NCBI GenBank assembly: GCA_045627385.1
Contig: JAZQNO010000004.1
Span: 1 to 64,000 of the forward strand
Direction: 5' to 3'
Origin: UBA1757 sp045627385
GTDB taxonomy: Bacteria; Bacteroidota; Bacteroidia; Bacteroidales; UBA1402
DNA: 64,000 nt
Below the pieces are notes generated by a model, which was not told where the DNA came from, did not search any database, and saw only the letters and a program-made list of their open reading frames with translations. The translations under genes were made by a program, and so were the position numbers. Positions within the stretch are counted from its first letter, which is position 1. Each line of letters opens with the position of its first letter. Shown here one piece after another: positions 18,501-25,833 of the stretch.

Positions 18501-19032
18501 GATTTCTGGCCGTAAGGCTGCCCGTCAACAGACCGAGCGACTCGCGCGCCTGAGTCAGCTGACGTCGCACATACCCCTCTTGCGACAGCAGAGAATCCAT
18601 TCGCACATAATCTTCCTCTGTCAGGAAAAAGGGGTAGTTCTGCTGCACGAAACCGATCATGTCGAGCGCCGCACCGCCGTCCTGCGTGGCCGAAAGACCT
18701 GGTACGCAATGCGAGGTGTCGGCCTCGTGCCAGTTGGCTTCGAAGGCGTCCATCGAGGCCATCACGCGCGCTCTCAGGGTGGCCGTATCTTCGCCAGGCC
18801 TCATTTCGGGTCGGAAAATCACCGAGACCGTACTTTGGGCGTTGAGATAGGAATAGACCGTCTGCTGCTGGCGGTTGCGTTCGTCCAGAGGCAGGAATTT
18901 GGCGATGTCTTCCTCATACTTCAGGCTGCCGAGCCGCCATACCAGCAAAGAGCACAGCAGCAGGAGCGCCACGACGGCCGTTCGCCTGTGGGCTGTCAGC
19001 CAATCATATATGTGGAGGAAGAACTTTGCCAT
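15526..19032 (-). CDS. MMPL/RND-type exporter fused to PlsC acyltransferase and a half methyltransferase fold
   Basis: A 1168-residue fusion. Residues 1-800 are an MMPL (RND-like) exporter: TM1 near 15-33, a periplasmic loop to about 240, a bundle of five segments (around VTIAILGILTVLLITF and the SIIVGIAVNYPLHFLHEL proton-relay region), then a second copy with GQGDDYTIFITEGL. Residues about 830-1060 are a PlsC-type domain with VCNHQSHLDL near 900 and FPEGTRS near 972. Residues about 1095-1168 look like the first half of a SAM methyltransferase Rossmann fold (GQGEKALLTALVHPEMEVTAF, then NLHFV) that ends before any catalytic part. MMPL exporters and acyltransferases are standard in aryl polyene clusters. 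It probably acylates and moves the product through the inner membrane. Confidence 0.85.
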   Translation of the reverse strand: MAKFFLHIYDWLTAHRRTAVVALLLLCSLLVWRLGSLKYEEDIAKFLPLDERNRQQQTVYSYLNAQSTVSVIFRPEMRPGEDTATLRARVMASMDAFEANWHEADTSHCVPGLSATQDGGAALDMIGFVQQNYPFFLTEEDYVRMDSLLSQEGYVRRQLTQARESLGLLTGSLTARNLRTDPLNLFSPVLLRFASLGTASGFQTVNGHLFEVSSSTGVLFFDSPYGGSETGRNEKICRLLDEVVRKTEREHPQVSVSAVGSPLIAVGNAQRIKRDSAMAVTIAILGILTVLLITFRRFSDLWWMAASVLFGAIFSLGVISFLKPDISIIVIGIGSIIVGIAVNYPLHFLHELREEGNGRDTLKNMVTPLLVGNITTVGAFLCLIFLKAQAMHDLALFGSFMLIGTILFTLVVLPVLVKPHRSRKELNATDSSLLDGSRFPCLHRIIPWVLAALTLVFTVFFNGASFDADMHHINYMTDRQQEDLDFLSARLESGSDRSLVYLVSQGETLDACLVNSEQLKQSLENHFGDSRLSMSALSDYVPSEQEQARRVGRWTDFWQRHADILDELEQTGPELGFSARAFQRFLTQARQCPETLSTNAFSPVTELLGTKFLMPGDSLQRLIGYAYVEPTLVDELKSLTDASSDSFAFQASDTMGSIVQSLSADFNLVLWVCGFIVFFFLWLSFGSLEIALLSFLPLTVGWIWILALMNVCGIQFNIVSIILATFIFGQGDDYTIFITEGLMHEYACGQKTLASRRNSVILSAVLMFIGIGTLIFARHPAMKSLAQVTVIGMAVVVLMAHYLPEWVFGWLTRKKGQIRQVPVTLKRLGRSVWAFTFFLLSVIVVTPVALVRFAFSHSERQRIWLHKIIWRFSRLCIRHIPGAPFTFDNTVGENFAKPALIVCNHQSHLDLMAVLMLHPKIVFLTNDWVWKNPFYGALIRRAEFIPAADGIEQHMDRLRDLVARGYSIAVFPEGTRSTDCRILRFHQGAFHLAQSLGLDILPLYIHGFGHVLPKEDFMLREGSLFLRVGKRLPAPAADCDLLAFTRQMRAHYMETYAAIRRERENTAYFLSYVRHQYLYKGFDIERNCRRTLREASMSANEIDGLRGDRADLLEQGQGEKALLTALVHPEMEVTAFMQNEETIRLAQAQAHKPSNLHFVLKPSNGPAQ

Positions 19033-19035
19033 ATC

Positions 19036-19782
19036 TCAAGCTTTTTCTCCTTTCCACCAACGGGCGATCCGAAGCGGAAGCCCATAGAACAAAGCACCGA
19101 AACACAGCACCGTATTGAGGACGCTGATGCGGAAGAAATCCCAAAAGGGACGGAAATGCGATACCCTTTCGCCCTCGGGCGCATAGAACACCCTCACCGA
19201 AGCGGGAACGATTTTCACACCATGCCAGGCAGCCATCACCAGCAGTTCGAGCTCGGCCTCGTAACGGGCTGTCAGCAGTGGAAGTCCGTAGAGGCTGTCC
19301 AGCGGATAGACCCGATAGCCCGACTGGGTGTCTTCCAGGCGGCAGCCGGTCTGCAGACGGAACCAGAAATTGGAAAAGCGGTTGGCGAAAGTGTTCTGAC
19401 GGGGCATGCGGTCGGCGTTCAGATTGCGGCAGCCCACAACGATGGCCCGCGGATTGGCTTCGAGCGCCTTCAGCAGCACGGGCAGGTCTTCGGGGAAATG
19501 CTGGCCGTCGGAATCGATGGTAACGGCATGGGTGAAACCGCGGCTGAGGGCTGTGGCGAATCCCGTTTTCAGAGCCATGCCTTTGCCCTGATTGACCGCA
19601 TGGGTGACCACATAGACCGGGAACGAGCAGTCGGCCAGCAGCTGCGACGTGCCGTCGGTGCTGCCGTCGTCCACCACGATGATGTCCCGGCAGAAACGGC
19701 AGACCCGGCCGATGACATCCAGCAGAGTGCCGGCGTTGTTGTAGGTCGGGATAACGACACAGGTTTTCGTGGACTGCTTCAT
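19036..19782 (-). CDS. Family 2 glycosyltransferase, DPM/DPG-synthase like
   Basis: A 248-residue GT2 enzyme. The nucleotide-binding N-terminus is VVIPTYNNAGTL, followed by IIVVDDGSTDGT and the DxD-type metal motif TIDSDGQHF. Later RLEDTQSGYRVYP and a hydrophobic C-terminal segment (RISVLNTVLCFGALFYGLP) suggest membrane association and a polyprenyl-phosphate or membrane lipid acceptor. GT2 enzymes occur in many aryl polyene clusters. Here it may glycosylate a lipid anchor. It lies 3 nt before the MMPL fusion gene and 4 nt after the dehydratase gene. Confidence 0.85.
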   Translation of the reverse strand: MKQSTKTCVVIPTYNNAGTLLDVIGRVCRFCRDIIVVDDGSTDGTSQLLADCSFPVYVVTHAVNQGKGMALKTGFATALSRGFTHAVTIDSDGQHFPEDLPVLLKALEANPRAIVVGCRNLNADRMPRQNTFANRFSNFWFRLQTGCRLEDTQSGYRVYPLDSLYGLPLLTARYEAELELLVMAAWHGVKIVPASVRVFYAPEGERVSHFRPFWDFFRISVLNTVLCFGALFYGLPLRIARWWKGEKA

Positions 19783-19786
19783 TGGC

Positions 19787-20155
19787 TTACAGTTGAATGT
19801 ATCGGTACTCCAGACTGAGTTTGGCGTAGGGGCTCCGGTCGGCCGGATGGCAGATGAGCGCCTGCACCGAAGCCGCTTCGGGCGTGACTTCCGTTTTGGA
19901 GAACTCCACCAGAGCCTCCAGACTTTCGTCGGGCGAGAGCACCTTCATGAATTTCACATTTTTCACCCGATGCAGATACAGTTCTTTCTGCAATTGCTCC
20001 GAAAACAGTTCGCCCACCATCTGAATGAGGCAGACACCGGGCACGATGGGCTGTTCGGGGAAATGCACACCGAAGATGAAGTGCTCCCGATTGAGCCGGA
20101 TGTGGAAAACCTGTCCGTTGGACTCGGCTGTGTAGAAAGTATCTTTCAGTTTCAT
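19787..20155 (-). CDS. Hot-dog 3-hydroxyacyl-ACP dehydratase subunit (His present, Glu replaced)
   Basis: A 122-residue single hot-dog protein related to FabZ and to ApeI of characterised aryl polyene systems. The active-site strand-helix reads GVHFPEQPIVPGV: His31 aligns with catalytic His54 of E. coli FabZ. The residue 14 positions later, which is Glu68 in FabZ, is Gln45 here (LIQMVGEL). It therefore has only half of the normal catalytic pair. The missing Glu could come from the product of 26245-26682 if the two form a heterodimer, as ApeI and ApeP do. The gene overlaps the lipoprotein gene by 4 nt. Confidence 0.75.
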   Translation of the reverse strand: MKLKDTFYTAESNGQVFHIRLNREHFIFGVHFPEQPIVPGVCLIQMVGELFSEQLQKELYLHRVKNVKFMKVLSPDESLEALVEFSKTEVTPEAASVQALICHPADRSPYAKLSLEYRYIQL

Positions 20156-20613
20156 TGGTTATCGGATGGCATCAAGCCGAATTTCAGCTTGAGTTTGTAT
20201 TTCGTATCGTTGACAATCAGCACATTGTCATCTTTCGACGACTGAAGCGACGCTCGACGGGAAATGCCTGTCACCGCACAGCCGATGTCCTGGGCCAATA
20301 TCTTTCTGACCGCACGGCGGCGCAGAGGTCCGGCCGATGCGGAGACTTCGGTCTTGCCTGTCCGGACGGAACCCTGAAAGTCGAACAGCCTGACTCCGAA
20401 CTCGTTGATGACACTGCCACGGAACTGACTGCTGTCGCTTTTGACCAGACAGATGCCCGACAAGCCGAAGGATTCGCCTTCCAGAACGAAGGTATAGCGG
20501 CAAGCCCTCCCTGAGTCGCCCGCACCGAGAGCCTCGGCAGGAGTCGCCTGCCTGAGACCGGCACAGGAGGAAAGTGTCAGCAGCAGGCTAATCAATGGCA
20601 AAAATCTTCTCAT
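20152..20613 (-). CDS. Outer-membrane-type lipoprotein, LolB-like (DUF3261-like)
   Basis: A 153-residue lipoprotein. The signal peptide ends in a lipobox LTLSSC, so Cys17 should be lipidated. The rest has a LolB-like concave beta pattern (RYTFVLEGESFGLSG, QFRGSVINEFGVRLFDFQG, KYKLKLKFGL). Aryl polyene clusters usually encode a LolA-like carrier and a matching lipoprotein for moving the pigment lipid to the outer membrane. It lies directly after the LolA gene, overlapping it by 26 nt, and overlaps the dehydratase gene by 4 nt. The assignment to DUF3261 is tentative. Confidence 0.7.
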   Translation of the reverse strand: MRRFLPLISLLLTLSSCAGLRQATPAEALGAGDSGRACRYTFVLEGESFGLSGICLVKSDSSQFRGSVINEFGVRLFDFQGSVRTGKTEVSASAGPLRRRAVRKILAQDIGCAVTGISRRASLQSSKDDNVLIVNDTKYKLKLKFGLMPSDNQ

Positions 20614-21205
20614 CCAGAGGAATGTTGAGTTGGGTGCCGCTTATTTCAATCAGAGTGGTGTCGCCCGAAGTCTCGAACATGACCACCCGTCTGACCGTAT
20701 GGGTTGTCGCATCGAAGGCGATGCAGAGTTTGGAAAACAGGGAACGTATCTCTTTCTGACGGGGATTCAGCAGGGCCTGCCATTCGCCGTTGACGGACTC
20801 CATCTTCACGTCGAACAGTTGGGTGTTGCGCAGACATTGTCCCGTCATGCTGTCCATGATAATCCGGGAAATCATCTGAAACATCTGATTGGATGCCAGG
20901 TCGACCACATCGCGGCGTCCGCCGGACTGGTCCATCAGCAGTTTGTGTCCGTTCATCTGGAACAGATAGGAATAGGGTTTCTCGTATTCCCAACGCAGGC
21001 AGTCGGGCATCTTCACATCCATCCTGCCGTACGACTTGATTTCCTCGTCGAGCAGGTCCATACGCTTGGTCTGCTCGAAACGGCAGCTCATCGTGGATAC
21101 CTGCGAAGAGGATTCCACAATGGCGTCAATCATCTCTTTCTGTGTCTGGGCACAGACGGAGCATACGGCCAGGCAGGCCAGGAGGGACAAAACCGACTTT
21201 TTCAT
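20588..21205 (-). CDS. LolA-like periplasmic outer-membrane lipoprotein carrier
   Basis: A 205-residue exported protein. The start at 21205 gives a signal peptide (MKKSVLSLLACLAVCSVCAQ) and a 4-nt ATGA overlap with the EmrE-like gene; a longer frame upstream is only read-through of that gene. The mature part has the LolA pattern: STMSCRFEQTKRMDLLDEEIKSYGRMDVKMPDCLRW reduced to key parts SYGRMDVK and LRWEYEKPYSYLFQMNG, then LFSKLCIAFD near residue 155. LolA family proteins carry lipidated cargo across the periplasm. Here the cargo is probably the aryl polyene lipid, with the next gene's lipoprotein as the receiver. Confidence 0.85.
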   Translation of the reverse strand: MKKSVLSLLACLAVCSVCAQTQKEMIDAIVESSSQVSTMSCRFEQTKRMDLLDEEIKSYGRMDVKMPDCLRWEYEKPYSYLFQMNGHKLLMDQSGGRRDVVDLASNQMFQMISRIIMDSMTGQCLRNTQLFDVKMESVNGEWQALLNPRQKEIRSLFSKLCIAFDATTHTVRRVVMFETSGDTTLIEISGTQLNIPLDEKIFAID

Positions 21206-21555
21206 TTCACTATCAATACGCTGCCGGCCATGATGAGCAGTATGCCTGCCCAACGCGCCAGCGGAATCTGTTCTTTGAAAACGGCCATGGCTGCAATCAT
21301 TCCGAAGACGTAGGCCAGGCTGCTCAAGGGATAGACTACGCTGAAAGGCCAATGTTTAAGCATATAGAGCCAAAGCACTGTGGCCACGGCAAATACGCCG
21401 CCTGTGGCAAGCCACCACCAGTTGATCAGTTGGGACGCCACGTCGTGCCAGGTCCAATGGAACTGGCCCATTTTGGCGAGGGCCAACTTCATACAGACCT
21501 GTCCCATGGAGAGGAATATGCTTTGTGTCAAAGCTATCGGCAAGAGTCGCCACAT
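21202..21555 (-). CDS. Small EmrE/EamA-like four-helix membrane protein
   Basis: A 117-residue membrane protein with four hydrophobic segments (LPIALTQSIFLSMGQVCMKLA, WWWLATGGVFAVATVLWLYML, VVYPLSSLAYVFGMIAAMAVF, WAGILLIMAGSVLIV). Its length and the final GILLIMAGS helix fit the small multidrug resistance/DMT half-transporters, including ArnE/F-type lipid flippases. The start at 21555 overlaps the previous gene by 22 nt; a longer frame has no membrane features. In this context it may help flip a glycolipid intermediate. SMR proteins work as dimers, and no second copy is in the window. Confidence 0.75.
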   Translation of the reverse strand: MWRLLPIALTQSIFLSMGQVCMKLALAKMGQFHWTWHDVASQLINWWWLATGGVFAVATVLWLYMLKHWPFSVVYPLSSLAYVFGMIAAMAVFKEQIPLARWAGILLIMAGSVLIVK

Positions 21556-22580
21556 AAGAGAGTAAGCGTAAAATGTTTGTTTTCGACAATATTCAGAAGC
21601 AGAAGGGCGGAGGGGGCCGTTTCCAGAGGTTTGTCCACACAGAGACAGGCGGGCACCTTTCCGGCCGCCAGACATTGGGCCGCCGCGTAGAATCCGAGAC
21701 CTGAGGCCGAATAGGATTCGCCGAAAATGTGCTTGTAATGGAGCAGCGGCATCTCCGGACACAGCATCGGAACGGTCTGACCGTAGGCCTCGTCGTTGCG
21801 GGTCTGGCCGCTGGTGCCCAGCATGACGGCGGAAATGTCCGAGCGCTTGAGGCCGGCGTCCTTCAACATCCGTCCGAGCGTGGCCTTGAGCGTTTCTTCG
21901 TCGGGGCGGTAGAGCAGTTCCACACCGGCGAGGCGGCAGAGATGTCGTACATCGCGTGAGTGGGACGGGTCGGCCAGCATGACCGAAACCGCCGCCTCGC
22001 CGCAGATTTCCGACTGTTGGCCCAGGAATCCCGATTTGCACAGCAGCTGGTAATAGGTGGGCGAAACCTCGTCGTGACTGCCCACCAGAGCCGTCGAAAT
22101 GCGGCCCAGCGAGAACTGCAGCCAGGCGTCGTAGAGGGCGCTTTCGAAGGAAATGCCCTTTTGCGAATAGGTTATGTTGTAACCGTGGGAATGGGTATGT
22201 ATGCCTATCAGCGATGATGTCGTGTTGTGGGTCGACTGCATGAACTGGGTCGGCTTGAGCAACTGCTCGCCTTCGCGCACAAGGGCCGTCAGGAACAGTT
22301 CGGTGTTTTCCACCGAACCCAATCCGGTGCCGGTGATGATGGCGTCGGGATGTTCGATGCCCGAATCCTTCATGGCCGACAGCGAAGTGGCCAGGGCACG
22401 TTTCAGGAGTTTGCCCATTCGCCTGGCGTCACCAGCCGAAAGGAAAGCCTTCACATCGGGCTCGATGCTGCGGTTGTAGGGTTCGGTATGGGCAATGGGG
22501 GCCTCCATCCATGCTTCGCTCAAAGGCTGCTGGACGGACACCTGTCTGGCTGCTGTGATATAGATTTCCGGAATGCTCAT
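21534..22580 (-). CDS. Chain length factor: ketosynthase-like subunit without catalytic residues
   Basis: A 348-residue ketosynthase-fold protein. The start at 22580 makes a 4-nt ATGA overlap with the ketosynthase gene. The position of the nucleophilic Cys is Gln140 (NITYSQKGISFESA aligned with STACSS of the partner). The two active-site His motifs are also altered: LGTSGQTRNDEAYG instead of NAHGTGTP, and KHIFGESYSASG instead of KSMTGHTTSASG. Cys-to-Gln is the classical mark of a chain length factor. With the adjacent ketosynthase it should form the elongating KS:CLF heterodimer, as ApeO:ApeC does in known aryl polyene systems. Confidence 0.85.
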   Translation of the reverse strand: MSIPEIYITAARQVSVQQPLSEAWMEAPIAHTEPYNRSIEPDVKAFLSAGDARRMGKLLKRALATSLSAMKDSGIEHPDAIITGTGLGSVENTELFLTALVREGEQLLKPTQFMQSTHNTTSSLIGIHTHSHGYNITYSQKGISFESALYDAWLQFSLGRISTALVGSHDEVSPTYYQLLCKSGFLGQQSEICGEAAVSVMLADPSHSRDVRHLCRLAGVELLYRPDEETLKATLGRMLKDAGLKRSDISAVMLGTSGQTRNDEAYGQTVPMLCPEMPLLHYKHIFGESYSASGLGFYAAAQCLAAGKVPACLCVDKPLETAPSALLLLNIVENKHFTLTLLCGDSCR

Positions 22581-23770
22581 ATCTTGGAAAACAACAGGGA
22601 AGTATCGTTTCCTCCGAAGCCGAAGGAATTGCAGAGAATATGCTTGAGTGGCCGCTTGAGCCGACTGTCCGTTACCGGAACGACGACGTTTTCCTGGGCG
22701 TTCTGCCAGCCGCAGTTGACGGGAAGGAACTGATGTTCCAGCGCCAGCAGACAGATGACCGATTCGATGGAACCCGATGCGGATGTGGTGTGGCCTGTCA
22801 TCGACTTGGTCGAAGAGACAGGCGGCAGTTCCTGCCCGAAGAGGCGGATCATGGCCTGGCTTTCGCTGATGTCGTTGTTGGGCGTACCCGTGCCGTGGGC
22901 GTTGATGTAATCGATGTCTGAAGGCTTCAGACCCGACATGGCCAGCGCTTTCCCCATTGCCAGATAAGCACCTTCGCCATCGGGCGACGAAGCCGTCTGA
23001 TGGAAGGCGTCGCAGGCATTGCCGTATCCCGACAGGGCCGCCATGGGCGTCACGCCACGAGCGGAGGCCGAACGGGCCGATTCGAGCACCACGAAGGCCG
23101 CCCCTTCGCCCAGGTTCAGGCCGGCTCGGGTGGCGTCGAACGGACGACAGTTTTCGCGGTCGAGAATCATCAGCGAATTGAAACCGTTGAGGTGGAACTT
23201 GGTGATGCATTCGCTGCCTCCGGCAACCACGATGTCGGCCCGTCCGCATCGAATCATGTCCGCACCCAGAGCGATGGCGTTGGCAGCCGACGAACAGGCC
23301 GTGGAAATGGTGGTGATGAAGGCGAACCGGCCGAAACGGTCGGCGATCATTTCCGAACAGGCACCGCAGTCATGGGTGCTGATGAACTCGTTGCGCGTGT
23401 TGTCTTCGAGAAAGTTGATGTAATACTGCTCGCTCTTGTCCATACCTCCGACCGTCGTGCCCGACACGAAGCCGACATGGCTCAAGTCGTCGGTTTTCAG
23501 GTGGGCCGTTTCGAGCGCTTCGCCCAGGGCGATCATACCCATCAGCGAAGTGCGCGTGGTGGCGACACCGGGTTCTATGCCAAGGCGCGCCTCCATTTCG
23601 GCATCCGAAAGTTTCACCTCACCCACCGGGAATTCCCGATGGTCGGTCTTCAGATATCGGACAGGCGCAATGCCGGTCTGCCCTTTGAGCAGACTGTCCA
23701 ACACTTCCTCGCGGTTCTGGCCGATGGCACACAAGATGCCGGCACCGCTTATCACCACTGCCGGTTCCAT
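22577..23770 (-). CDS. Beta-ketoacyl-ACP synthase (catalytic KS, partner of the CLF)
   Basis: A 397-residue FabF-type condensing enzyme. The complete catalytic set is visible: Cys in STACSSAANA near residue 157, His in NAHGTGTPNND near 289, and Lys/His in SSTKSMTGHT near 320-324, with the closing NSFGFGGND. It decarboxylates malonyl-ACP and condenses it with the growing acyl-ACP. It is translationally coupled to the CLF gene by a 4-nt overlap and preceded by an ACP gene 6 nt upstream. It is the probable elongation ketosynthase (ApeO role) of the polyene cluster. Confidence 0.9.
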   Translation of the reverse strand: MEPAVVISGAGILCAIGQNREEVLDSLLKGQTGIAPVRYLKTDHREFPVGEVKLSDAEMEARLGIEPGVATTRTSLMGMIALGEALETAHLKTDDLSHVGFVSGTTVGGMDKSEQYYINFLEDNTRNEFISTHDCGACSEMIADRFGRFAFITTISTACSSAANAIALGADMIRCGRADIVVAGGSECITKFHLNGFNSLMILDRENCRPFDATRAGLNLGEGAAFVVLESARSASARGVTPMAALSGYGNACDAFHQTASSPDGEGAYLAMGKALAMSGLKPSDIDYINAHGTGTPNNDISESQAMIRLFGQELPPVSSTKSMTGHTTSASGSIESVICLLALEHQFLPVNCGWQNAQENVVVPVTDSRLKRPLKHILCNSFGFGGNDTSLLFSKI

Positions 23771-23776
23771 ACCAGC

Positions 23777-24034
23777 TTATTTCGTACGGTTGGCGGTAAT
23801 GTACTCGGCCATCACATTGATGGACTTGAAGATTTCCTTGCCTTTGGAGGGATCCTGCAGCTTGATGCCGTAGTTCTTCTCCATCAGGACGATCAGTTCA
23901 AGGGCGTCGATGGAATCCAGGCCGAGGCCTTCGCCAAACAGGGGAGCATCGTTGTCGATATCTTCGGGCTTGATATCCTCCAGGTTCAACACTTCGATAA
24001 TCTCTTCTTTCAATTTCAAAATCAGTTCTTCCAT
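23777..24034 (-). CDS. Acyl carrier protein (second ACP of the cluster)
   Basis: An 85-residue acidic ACP. The phosphopantetheine attachment site is Ser41 in GLGLDSIDALEL, followed by the usual helix III (GIKLQDPSKGKEIFKSINVMAEYI). It would carry the starter or the elongating chain between ketosynthase, reductase and dehydratases. It sits between the pseudo-ketosynthase and the main ketosynthase, with 6-nt gaps on both sides. It is clearly different in sequence from the other ACP at 27594, so the two probably have separate jobs. Confidence 0.92.
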   Translation of the reverse strand: MEELILKLKEEIIEVLNLEDIKPEDIDNDAPLFGEGLGLDSIDALELIVLMEKNYGIKLQDPSKGKEIFKSINVMAEYITANRTK

Positions 24035-24040
24035 AATTGT

Positions 24041-24688
24041 TCAGTTATTCAGTTGATTAAACATTGTATTCAGTTGTTCTGCCAATTCGTCTTCCGTCCA
24101 TGCGGCCGATTTTTCCAGCATCATGACGGCAGCCTCGTAATGCTCGTCGTCGCGGCAGTCGACCCAGCCTGTGAGCAGACTCTGAGTGACTTCGTCCTGC
24201 AGGCAGGCCAGAAGTTGGCGGGCCATGATGCGGGCATCGAATGCTTCCAGCACGAAATAGGCCGACTCGCCGGTGTACTTGCGGCGGATGGAAATCTCGC
24301 CGGCCGTGACATTGGGCAGTGTGTAGACAAAGACCGACGGGCTGGGGAAAAAGTTACCCCTGTCCTGGATGGAGGCTTGGAAATGGGTGTCGGCACGCAA
24401 CGAACTGTGGCGTCCGAACAGGACCACTCCCCTGTCTTCTCGCGGAGCCGGCACCTCACCGGCATTCAGGCTTTCGCTGCGAATCTTGAGCAGCAGTTCA
24501 GCCGCCAGAAATCCCAATTTGCCCAAGGTGTCCATCTTGAAGAATTTGGGATAATCGCCCACGAAACGGTGATACAAGTCCGACAGGAAAGCCGTGCCGC
24601 CTGTCTCCAGATGCGGTCCGCCGGTGAGGGGACTTCCGTTGGCCATCACCCGATGTGGTGTAAGCGTTATGTAGTCGGTCCGTTTCAT
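24041..24688 (-). CDS. Half-length ketosynthase-like protein without nucleophile
   Basis: A 215-residue protein related to the N-terminal half of beta-ketoacyl synthases. The start at 24688 overlaps the stop of the full ketosynthase by 4 nt. The block VVLFGRHSSLRADTHFQ and FPSPSVFVYTLPNVTAGEISIRRKYTGES (shown in two parts) aligns with the region leading into the KS nucleophile elbow. The TACSS Cys is absent (KYTGESAYFV), and the whole C-terminal thiolase half with both His is missing. Similar small proteins are annotated as 3-oxoacyl-ACP synthase in Bacteroidetes. Because it cannot condense, it is probably a structural or regulatory partner of the upstream ketosynthase. Confidence 0.7.
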   Translation of the reverse strand: MKRTDYITLTPHRVMANGSPLTGGPHLETGGTAFLSDLYHRFVGDYPKFFKMDTLGKLGFLAAELLLKIRSESLNAGEVPAPREDRGVVLFGRHSSLRADTHFQASIQDRGNFFPSPSVFVYTLPNVTAGEISIRRKYTGESAYFVLEAFDARIMARQLLACLQDEVTQSLLTGWVDCRDDEHYEAAVMMLEKSAAWTEDELAEQLNTMFNQLNN

Positions 24689-25833
24689 TCCGTATAGCGT
24701 TCCATCAGGATGGCCGCGTTGCAGCCGCCGAATCCTGAGATGAGTTTGACAAATGCGTTTCGGTCTGTCGGCCGCAGTTCGGACGAGACCTTGACCGTCC
24801 GCGACACGCCCAGCGTGCGGAATCCGCGGGTCGCCAGCACCTGACCGTCTTCGACGGCCTTCATCGAAAGGATGCATTCCAGCAGGCCGGCGGCTCCCAT
24901 CGTGTGTCCGTAGCAGCCCTTCAGACCGCTCACCGGCAGATCGATCAGTCCGGCACGGTCGATGGCGATGGATTCCATTTCGTCGTTGTACATGGTAGCC
25001 GTGCCGTGCACGTTGATGAAGGCAAGTTTCCGCGTATCGTATCCTTTCAGAGTCTGACGGAGCGCCTCGAAACTGCCTTCGCCGGTGCGTGACGGGCCGG
25101 AAATGTGGTTGGCATCGCTGCGGATGGCTCCCGACAGCAGCATCCAGTCGCCCGGTTTGAGGTCGGTCTTTTCTTTGAGTCCGTACACGACAGCTGCCGC
25201 ACATTCGCCCAGATTCAGACCCTTGCGGGTTTCGTCGAAAGGACGGCAGGGCTCGTCGCTGAGAGCTTTCAGCGACTGGAATCCGGAAATGATGAAAGGC
25301 GACTGCTCGTCGGCACCCACACAGACGACGGCGTCGTAATGGCCGGCCAGCAGGTTGCGCCAAGCCGTGAGTTGCGCGCAAACGCCCGAAATGCAGGCAT
25401 TGCACACGACGACAGGCGGGTTGGGATTGCCGAAGAAATCATTCAGACACCGGGCAGCGGCTCCCAGTCCGACCCTTTCGGCAGGGAAATCCCGATGTCC
25501 GTCCAGCAAAGAGACATTTCCTTTGGTAGTGGAGACCACAAACAGCACCCGAGGCGACGAGGCGTCTATGCCGGCCGAGGCCACCGCCTTGACGCCTGCC
25601 AGCAGAATCATCTGCTCGAAAACCGTGTATTGTTCGGCTCGGATACCGGCTTCGCGGCAGGCCTCGGCCAGCCACTGACGGTCAATGAGCGAGGCCACGA
25701 ACGCTTCGGGCAACAGACCTTCGTGACGGCAGAGGGCCGAACGTCCGGCCTTCACCGCTTCGTAGTTCTCCATCGAGCCCAAGCCCAGAGGAGAGACTGT
25801 CGCGTCTGCATATTTCACCACTACTTTATCCAT
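24685..25833 (-). CDS. Beta-ketoacyl-ACP synthase (second catalytic KS)
   Basis: A 382-residue condensing enzyme; an ATG four codons upstream (25845) is also possible. It keeps the catalytic Cys in VVVCNACISGVCAQL, the first His in NVHGTATMYND and the second in KGCYGHTMGAAG, so it should be active. The elbow NACISG differs from the TACSS type of the other two ketosynthases. It is coupled to the half-length KS-like gene by 4 nt and overlaps the thioesterase gene by 13 nt. A priming or early elongation role is possible; the known aryl polyene systems use one KS:CLF pair and one stand-alone KS, so this is an additional one. Confidence 0.85.
   Translation of the reverse strand: MDKVVVKYADATVSPLGLGSMENYEAVKAGRSALCRHEGLLPEAFVASLIDRQWLAEACREAGIRAEQYTVFEQMILLAGVKAVASAGIDASSPRVLFVVSTTKGNVSLLDGHRDFPAERVGLGAAARCLNDFFGNPNPPVVVCNACISGVCAQLTAWRNLLAGHYDAVVCVGADEQSPFIISGFQSLKALSDEPCRPFDETRKGLNLGECAAAVVYGLKEKTDLKPGDWMLLSGAIRSDANHISGPSRTGEGSFEALRQTLKGYDTRKLAFINVHGTATMYNDEMESIAIDRAGLIDLPVSGLKGCYGHTMGAAGLLECILSMKAVEDGQVLATRGFRTLGVSRTVKVSSELRPTDRNAFVKLISGFGGCNAAILMERYTE

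Noticed and set aside
23000..24697. Long plus-strand open frame opposite the ketosynthase and ACP genes
   Set aside because: Antisense to genes with intact catalytic motifs; the translated sequence looks like a mirror of their codon use with no family features.
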